A stretch of 11,157 nucleotides of DNA from Candidatus Shapirobacteria bacterium (lineage in GTDB: Bacteria > Patescibacteriota > Microgenomatia > UBA12405). The DNA lies in NCBI GenBank assembly GCA_018500045.2, contig JAHBAQ020000086.1, forward strand, positions 1-11,157, in the 5' to 3' direction. Under the pieces are notes generated by a model. It ran no database searches, was not told the DNA's origin, and saw only the letters and a program-made list of their open reading frames with translations. Of this stretch, positions 7,706 through 11,157 are shown piece after piece. The position numbers were made by a program, and so were the translations under genes. How positions within the stretch are numbered: position 1 is the stretch's first letter; every line of letters begins with the position of its first letter.

Positions 7706-8023
7706 ATGCCAATAAGTTTATCTGCAAAAAAGTCTTTAAGAAAGTCCTTGAAAAATAGCAGGGATAATGTTTTGTTTAAAACAAAACTAAAATTAACCGT
7801 CAAAAAATTCTTGGTTAAACCAACCAGCGATTCTTTAAAAGAAGTTTATTCTATTTTAGATAAAGCGGTTAAGAAGGGAATTTTTCATAAAAATAAAACT
7901 TCCAGACTTAAAGCTAATTACGCCAAGAAAGTCAAAAACGGAACTACTGCAACTAAAGCTGTAGTTAAAAAAGCAGTAAAGAAAACTAAAGCTGCTAAAT
8001 CAAAATCTGCAAAAAAAATGTAA
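7706..8023 (+). CDS. rpsT: 30S ribosomal protein S20 with a lysine-rich C-terminal extension
   Basis: 105 residues, compared with about 85-90 for most S20 proteins. The N-terminus (SAKKSLRKSLKNSRDN) and the hallmark segment LDKAVKKGIFHKNKTSRLKANYAKKV (51-76) identify the three-helix S20 that binds 16S rRNA in the small-subunit body. The extra 25 or so residues at the end are a low-complexity run of Lys, Ala, Thr and Ser (KKAVKKTKAAKSKSAKKM), probably a disordered RNA-binding tail. It is expressed from a TTGTAA-17-TAGAAT promoter that ends 7 bases before the ATG, with no room for a Shine-Dalgarno sequence. It appears to be monocistronic: a long hairpin and an intrinsic terminator follow the stop immediately. 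Confidence 0.93.
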   Translation: MPISLSAKKSLRKSLKNSRDNVLFKTKLKLTVKKFLVKPTSDSLKEVYSILDKAVKKGIFHKNKTSRLKANYAKKVKNGTTATKAVVKKAVKKTKAAKSKSAKKM

Positions 8024-8025
8024 TA

Positions 8026-8060
8026 GCCACAAAGTTTGGATTTTGTCCAAATAATGTGGC
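8026..8060 (+). other. Bipartite hairpin just after the rpsT stop codon
   Basis: GCCACA (8026-8031) pairs with TGTGGC (8055-8060), and inside it TTTGGA (8035-8040) pairs with TCCAAA (8046-8051) around a TTTTG loop, with symmetric 3-base internal loops (AAG/TAA). The hairpin begins two bases after the TAA stop and has no T-run of its own, so it is not a terminator by itself. It may protect the 3' end of the rpsT mRNA or be a protein-binding site. Confidence 0.6.
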
Positions 8061-8064
8061 AGAT

Positions 8065-8092
8065 AAAAGAGTACTGAAAAGTACTCTTTTTT
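8065..8092 (+). terminator. Rho-independent terminator after rpsT
   Basis: An 11-bp perfect stem (8065-8075 with 8080-8090, core GAGTACT/AGTACTC) closed by a GAAA tetraloop (8076-8079), followed by a T-run (8087-8092). It ends rpsT transcription about 70 bases after the stop codon and separates it from metG. The A-run before the stem also gives a T-rich tail on the other strand, so weak bidirectional action is possible. Confidence 0.9.
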
Positions 8093-8104
8093 GTTGGTAA
8101 AGCT

Positions 8105-8110
8105 TATAAT
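8105..8110 (+). promoter_or_regulatory. Candidate -10 box for metG
   Basis: A perfect TATAAT with 12 bases before the metG ATG, giving a leader of about 5 bases, too short for a normal ribosome binding site. No convincing -35 is seen at the proper distance, where the sequence belongs to the rpsT terminator. It lies just after that terminator, which fits independent transcription of metG. Confidence 0.5.
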
Positions 8111-8122
8111 TTTGATATACAG

Positions 8123-9535
8123 ATGAAAAAATTTTTTATTACGACTCCAATTTATTACATTAATGATATCCCTCATATTGGTCACACTTGTACCACTGTG
8201 GCGGCAGATATTGCGGCTAGAACTCACAAGGCTTTGGGTGAAGAAGTATTCTTTTTGACGGGAACTGATGAGCATGGACAGAAAGTAGCTGAGTCAGCGG
8301 CAAAAGAAAATTTAAAACCGATTGATTATTGTGATAAGATTTCTCCCCGTTTTGAAGAGGCCTGGAAAAATTTAAATATCGGTTTTGATTTTTTTATTCG
8401 AACAACTAATCCAAATCATGAAAAAGTGGTAGCTGATTTGCTGCAAAAAATTTATGACAATGGCGATGCTTATAAAGATAAATACGAAGGTTGGTATTGT
8501 ATTGGTTGTGAAAAGTTTTTAACAGAAACAGAAATGATCGATGGACACTGTCCTCTTCACCCGCCAGAAAAAACAGTCAAAAAGTCAGAAGAAAATTGGT
8601 TTTTTCGATTAAGTAAATACGTTCCAAAATTAATTGAATTAATTGAAAATGATGAAACTAATTATATTTTCCCCGAAGGTAAAAGATCGGAGATTTTGGC
8701 TAAATTAAAAGCTGGAGTCCGCGATATTTCCTTATCTCGAGAAAATGTCGAATGGGGGATTTGTGTGCCTTGGGATACTAAACAAACAGTCTATGTATGG
8801 TTTGATGCTTTAATTAATTATTATTCGGCAACTCAATTTGTTGAGGGTAGAAAAGATTTTTGGCCAGCCAGTGTTCATTTGATTGGTAAAGAAATTTTGT
8901 GGTTTCATACAGTAATTTGGCAGGCAATGTTGTTGTCGGCAGGATTTACTGTTGATCAATTACCAAAGAAAGTTTATATCCATAGTTTCTATATGATTGA
9001 CGGACAAAAAATGTCCAAATCGTTGGGTAATGTTATCTCCCCTGGTCAATTGGTGGAATTGTTTGGAGTCGATGGAGCCAGATATTTAATTGCTCGGTCT
9101 TTCCCGACTGAAAATGATAGTGATGTCGGCATTGAAAGATTTAAAGAAAGATATAATGCTGATTTGGCTAATAATTTAGGAAATTTAGTGTCGAGAGTAG
9201 CAAAATTAGGGGAAGGAAAAAATTATGGCTATACAGTAAATGAACCGAATGATCATTTTATCGATCTTGTTGATAGTTTTAATTTTAATGAGGCAATAGA
9301 TTATATCTTTAAGAGTTATATAGATAGCTCAAACGAGTTATTAAATTTAGATAAACCGTGGACACTTGACAAGGATGATCCGAAAAGAGATGAGTGTATT
9401 TCAACTTGTAGGGCTAATTTGCAAAGAGCGGCTTATTATCTATCGTCAGTGATCCCTGATGCTTCTGAGAAAATTAAGAAATGTTTTGAAGGAGAAATTA
9501 AGACTTTGGAGAAACCTCTATTTCCCAGGATTTAG
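8123..9535 (+). CDS. metG: Methionyl-tRNA synthetase, core-only form
   Basis: 470 residues. The class I signatures are both present: HIGH at 18-21 (after TPIYYINDIP) and KMSKS at 296-300. The CP-domain knuckle has one zinc site, C126-x2-C129 and C143-x2-H146, the Cys3-His arrangement of Thermus-type enzymes. GTDEHG (47-52) and YVWFDALINYY (224-234) line the methionine/adenylate pocket, and the anticodon-binding helix bundle begins at YNADLANNLGNLVSR (344-358). The protein ends with PLFPRI, where longer MetRS proteins continue into a tRNA-binding (Arc1p/EMAP-like) dimerisation domain, so this one is the minimal catalytic-plus-anticodon form. It charges tRNA-Met, including the initiator. The start follows a TATAAT box by 12 bases. 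The 3' end overlaps the converging mazG-like gene by 38 bases. Confidence 0.97.
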   Translation: MKKFFITTPIYYINDIPHIGHTCTTVAADIAARTHKALGEEVFFLTGTDEHGQKVAESAAKENLKPIDYCDKISPRFEEAWKNLNIGFDFFIRTTNPNHEKVVADLLQKIYDNGDAYKDKYEGWYCIGCEKFLTETEMIDGHCPLHPPEKTVKKSEENWFFRLSKYVPKLIELIENDETNYIFPEGKRSEILAKLKAGVRDISLSRENVEWGICVPWDTKQTVYVWFDALINYYSATQFVEGRKDFWPASVHLIGKEILWFHTVIWQAMLLSAGFTVDQLPKKVYIHSFYMIDGQKMSKSLGNVISPGQLVELFGVDGARYLIARSFPTENDSDVGIERFKERYNADLANNLGNLVSRVAKLGEGKNYGYTVNEPNDHFIDLVDSFNFNEAIDYIFKSYIDSSNELLNLDKPWTLDKDDPKRDECISTCRANLQRAAYYLSSVIPDASEKIKKCFEGEIKTLEKPLFPRI

Positions 9536-9842
9536 CAATTTCTCGGTGAATCCATTTTTCATCAATGGCTTTTTCGATATCAATTCCGTGAATTTTGGCG
9601 TTAGCTATGGCCATACCAATAATGTCAGCTAATTCATAGCCTAATTTTTTTCGGGAAATCTTTGAGTCGATATATTTTGATTCACGACATTGGCGCTGAT
9701 GAATTAACAAGGCTTGATTGAATTCACCGACTTCTTCATTTAGTTTGATAGCAGCAAACTCTGGAGTAAATTCAATATTGTGCCTTTTACCGTAATCAAA
9801 TGCACCTTTGGCGAGTTTTTGAGTTAACAATTTGAAATTCAT
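9498..9842 (-). CDS. MazG-like nucleotide pyrophosphohydrolase
   Basis: 114 residues from the ATG at 9842. The all-alpha NTP pyrophosphatase signature is present: LNEEVGEF (E36, E37, E40) followed 30 residues later by E70-L-A-D73, which matches EExxE(12-28)ExxD closely, with the acidic side chains binding Mg2+. The C-terminal DEKWIHREIAKSW segment also fits the family, where a Lys-Trp pair is common. Such enzymes hydrolyse non-canonical or excess NTPs to NMP and pyrophosphate; the precise substrate is unknown. The frame is open 15 codons further upstream (to 9887), but that would overlap tatD, and MNFKLLTQKLAKGAFDYG is a natural family N-terminus. The gene converges on metG with 38 bases of shared coding DNA and diverges from tatD across 24 bases. 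Confidence 0.82.
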   Translation of the reverse strand: MNFKLLTQKLAKGAFDYGKRHNIEFTPEFAAIKLNEEVGEFNQALLIHQRQCRESKYIDSKISRKKLGYELADIIGMAIANAKIHGIDIEKAIDEKWIHREIAKSWEIEVSPKS

Positions 9843-9859
9843 ATATTTTAAGTTAATAT
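9832..9859 (+). promoter_or_regulatory. Candidate promoter for tatD (leaderless)
   Basis: TTGAAA (9832-9837), a 16-base spacer and TAATAT (9854-9859) end 7 bases before the tatD ATG. The -35 part lies inside the first codons of the diverging mazG-like gene. The -10 box coincides almost exactly with the minus-strand box proposed for that gene. Confidence 0.5.
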
Positions 9860-9860
9860 A
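9855..9860 (-). promoter_or_regulatory. Candidate -10 box for the mazG-like gene
   Basis: TATATT on the minus strand, 12 bases before the ATG at 9842, the same distance as in metG. It occupies the same DNA as the tatD -10 box, so only one of the two could be engaged at a time. Weak alone: AT-rich DNA gives such hexamers by chance. Confidence 0.35.
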
Positions 9861-9866
9861 CCACTT

Positions 9867-10592
9867 ATGATTGATACACATGCTCACTTATCAAGTCGCT
9901 TTAGTGAAGAAATAAAAATTGAAGGACTAACTTATGTAGTTTTGGCGGCGAGTTGTTTGCAAGACTCGGAAGATAATTTGAAATTGTCGGAAATAAATAA
10001 GAAATTAATGCCGGCGATCGGAATTCATCCCCAAGAAATTAACGATGATTTTGCGACTCTAGAAAAATTGTTTGACGATAGGGTGGTGGCAATTGGAGAA
10101 TGTGGCCTGGAATTTACTGATGAAGTAAATGAAACAGATAAAAAAAAGCAGATAGAACTTTTTAGAAAGCAAATTGTCATGTCGCAAAATGTAAACCGAC
10201 CGTTGATTGTCCATTCTCGTCAAGCTAGTGACGAAACGTTGGAAATTTTGGGAGAATATAAAAATTTACGAGGTGTAATTCATTGTTATAGTGGGGGCAA
10301 GAAAAGAATTAAAAAATATTTTGAATTGCCCGGAGAATGGTATTTTGGAATTGATGGTAATTTAACTTATGAAATTGGATTGGAAGAAGTGGTAAAAAAT
10401 ATACCTAAAGATAGGTTGATTTTGGAAACAGATAGTCCTTATTTAACACCTGTCCCCTTCCGAGGAGAGAAAAATTGTCCAGAGTATGTAAAATATGTAT
10501 ATCAAAAAGTATCAGAAATTTGGCAAATGAGTATAGAGACAACTGAGAAAATAATTGACGATAATGCTAAAAGATTATTTAAGCTCGTCTAA
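9867..10592 (+). CDS. tatD: TatD-family metal-dependent hydrolase (DNase-like)
   Basis: 241 residues, a little shorter than the usual 255-265. All metal ligands of the TIM-barrel amidohydrolase-type family can be placed: H5 and H7 in DTHAHL, E78 in GECGLE (GEIGLD in most members, so the last acid is Glu), H116 in VHSR, H139 in IHCYSG, and D189 in ETDSPYLTP. GIHPQ (52-56) is also conserved. TatD proteins are Mg2+-dependent 3'-5' exonucleases or endonucleases linked to DNA repair and turnover; despite the name, they are not needed for Tat export. The ATG sits 7 bases after a TAATAT box with an upstream TTGAAA. The last 18 bases overlap the end of the converging two-helix membrane protein gene. 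Confidence 0.93.
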   Translation: MIDTHAHLSSRFSEEIKIEGLTYVVLAASCLQDSEDNLKLSEINKKLMPAIGIHPQEINDDFATLEKLFDDRVVAIGECGLEFTDEVNETDKKKQIELFRKQIVMSQNVNRPLIVHSRQASDETLEILGEYKNLRGVIHCYSGGKKRIKKYFELPGEWYFGIDGNLTYEIGLEEVVKNIPKDRLILETDSPYLTPVPFRGEKNCPEYVKYVYQKVSEIWQMSIETTEKIIDDNAKRLFKLV

Positions 10593-10787
10593 TTCACCAC
10601 CGACAATAAAGATAATCAGAAAGCCTAGAATAATGGAGACAAGATAACTCCAAAGTTCGTTGTGGGGAAAGACAAATAAATCGAGAATTCCCCAAATCCC
10701 CCACCAAATAGCTACCGCGGCAAGAAGCTCTAAAATAGTACTTAATCGATCTCTTTTTTTGAGAAATCTACGAATATTTTTAAACAT
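10575..10787 (-). CDS. Small two-helix membrane protein of unknown function
   Basis: 70 residues. A strongly basic head (KNIRRFLKKRDR) is followed by two hydrophobic helices, about 16-38 (ILELLAAVAIWWGIWGILDL) and 45-63 (LWSYLVSIILGFLIIFIVGG), with a short FVFPHNE loop and an acidic end (ELDELK). By the positive-inside rule both ends are probably cytoplasmic. I do not recognise a family. The start overlaps the stop of the thioredoxin-like gene by 8 bases (ATGTTTAA), so the two are almost certainly co-translated, and the 3' end overlaps tatD by 18 bases tail to tail. A functional link with the thioredoxin-like partner is inferred only from this coupling. Confidence 0.72.
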   Translation of the reverse strand: MFKNIRRFLKKRDRLSTILELLAAVAIWWGIWGILDLFVFPHNELWSYLVSIILGFLIIFIVGGELDELK

Positions 10788-11019
10788 ATTCTTGGATGAT
10801 GGTTTCTAATTCTTTTTGACCAGGATATTTATCGACAAAGGCCACTTCCCCATCGATTAGTAAAATAGTACTTCCCTGGAGGCCCATACTGTAAACCCGA
10901 GACATGTCTTTAATATATTCTGGATCGTAATCAATTTGCATTCGCTGGCAGACAGTTTCGAGATCAGAAAATAACTTTTTGCCTTGGGGTAATCCCCTGT
11001 CATAAAGTTGGATACGCAT
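10780..11019 (-). CDS. Thioredoxin-fold protein lacking the CxxC active site
   Basis: 79 residues. The layout matches the small single-domain thioredoxin/glutaredoxin-like proteins often named 'redox-active disulfide protein 2' (MTH895-like): a first beta strand (MRIQLYD), an active-site turn and helix 1 (GLPQGKKLFSDLETV, 9-23), a middle helix (PEYIKDMSRVYSMG), beta strands STILLIDGEVAFVDK (50-64), and a C-terminal helix (PGQKELETIIQEY). In the family the turn reads GCPxCKK; here it is G9-L10-P11-Q12-G13-K14-K15, so both cysteines are gone. The cis-proline before strand 3 (normally TP) also appears to be lost (S50-T51-I52). The only cysteine is C24. It is therefore unlikely to be a disulfide oxidoreductase and may act by binding. 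A TATAAT box ends 7 bases before the ATG. The fold assignment comes from pattern matching by eye. Confidence 0.7.
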   Translation of the reverse strand: MRIQLYDRGLPQGKKLFSDLETVCQRMQIDYDPEYIKDMSRVYSMGLQGSTILLIDGEVAFVDKYPGQKELETIIQEYV

Positions 11020-11026
11020 ATAACGT

Positions 11027-11032
11027 ATTATA
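11027..11032 (-). promoter_or_regulatory. Candidate -10 box for the thioredoxin-like / two-helix protein pair (leaderless)
   Basis: A perfect TATAAT on the minus strand, preceded by GG and followed by 7 bases (ACGTTAT) to the ATG at 11019. The -35 position (ATAATT) is not a good match. The spacing equals that of rpsT and tatD, which supports the start codon chosen. Confidence 0.5.
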
Positions 11033-11056
11033 CCTAAATTGATAAAATAAATTATT

Positions 11057-11157
11057 ATGATGAAAATTAAAACAAGAAACTGTAAGTTAGACGATTATGA
11101 TTTTGTAATCGGACTAGTAAGAGAGACAATTTTTCCCTTGGTTTCTAACTATTATAC
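11057..11157 (+). CDS. GNAT-type N-acetyltransferase, first 33 codons, cut by the window edge
   Basis: Only the N-terminus is visible: an open frame from ATG-ATG at 11057/11060 to the right edge. The reading KIKTRNCKLDDYDFVIGL followed by VRETIFPLVSNYY fits the first strand and helix of GNAT acetyltransferases (I-R-x-x-x-x-x-D-x-D-F-V-x-x-L...RET-x-x-P-x-V). These transfer an acetyl group from acetyl-CoA to an amine. The acetyl-CoA-binding motif A (Q/RxxGxG/A) would lie beyond the edge, so the call is provisional. Which of the two adjacent ATGs is used is not decided; a TAAAAT hexamer (11043-11048) ends 8 bases before the first one. The gene diverges from the thioredoxin-like gene across 37 bases. 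Confidence 0.6.
   Translation, partial: MMKIKTRNCKLDDYDFVIGLVRETIFPLVSNYY

Noticed and set aside
8000..8275. Minus-strand open frame of 91 codons over the rpsT terminator and metG start
   Set aside because: It runs through the terminator hairpin and the metG catalytic region on the wrong strand and has no recognisable protein features.
9843..9887. Fifteen-codon N-terminal extension of the mazG-like gene
   Set aside because: It would overlap the start of tatD and both promoter boxes; the family N-terminus fits the internal ATG at 9842.
1..11157. TGA recoding as in Gracilibacteria/Absconditabacteria
   Set aside because: TGA ends the pilN-like gene in an ATGA overlap, and conserved proteins read through without internal TGA, so the standard bacterial code holds.

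Overview
The window looks like chromosomal DNA from a candidate-phyla-radiation bacterium (Patescibacteria, most likely the Microgenomates side). The reasons are AT-rich DNA, very tight packing with genes that touch or overlap, almost no recognisable Shine-Dalgarno sequences, short versions of housekeeping proteins (a methionyl-tRNA synthetase without a C-terminal tRNA-binding domain), and a mix of type IV pilus fragments, a Thr/Pro-rich wall-type surface protein and membrane glycosyltransferases. TGA is used as a stop, so the TGA-to-glycine code of Gracilibacteria/Absconditabacteria does not apply. The lineage is an inference from style, not from a search.

Left two thirds (1-7652, minus strand): one co-directional run read from right to left. 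It starts with murJ (lipid II flippase). After a 73-base gap with its own promoter come a pilN-like gene, a pilO-like gene, a small unknown membrane-anchored protein, a secreted FnIII/Ig-like surface protein with a Thr/Pro stalk and a possible sortase-type tail, a UbiA-family phosphoribosyl-polyprenyl-phosphate synthase, and two GT-C (PMT/GT39-like) glycosyltransferases. The last of these runs off the left edge. Neighbours overlap by 1-17 bases or are separated by 5-18, so translation is probably coupled. My reading is an envelope module: inner-membrane pilus assembly parts, a surface protein, and the enzymes that make and use a lipid-linked sugar. pilM is not next to pilNO.

Middle (7653-9842): a short divergent promoter region, then rpsT (ribosomal protein S20) followed by a bipartite hairpin and a strong intrinsic terminator, then metG, both on the plus strand. 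metG converges on, and overlaps in coding sequence, a MazG-like nucleotide pyrophosphohydrolase gene on the minus strand.

Right end (9867-11157): tatD on the plus strand, diverging from the mazG-like gene over only 24 bases with overlapping candidate -10 boxes; a minus-strand pair encoding a two-helix membrane protein and a thioredoxin-fold protein that has lost its CxxC; and the first 33 codons of a GNAT-type acetyltransferase on the plus strand.

A recurrent regulatory signal is a TATAAT-like hexamer ending 6-7 bases before the start codon in front of murJ, pilN, rpsT, tatD and the thioredoxin-like gene, which implies leaderless mRNAs. No tRNA, rRNA, CRISPR array, insertion sequence or attachment site was found, and no stretch longer than 300 bases lacks a gene.
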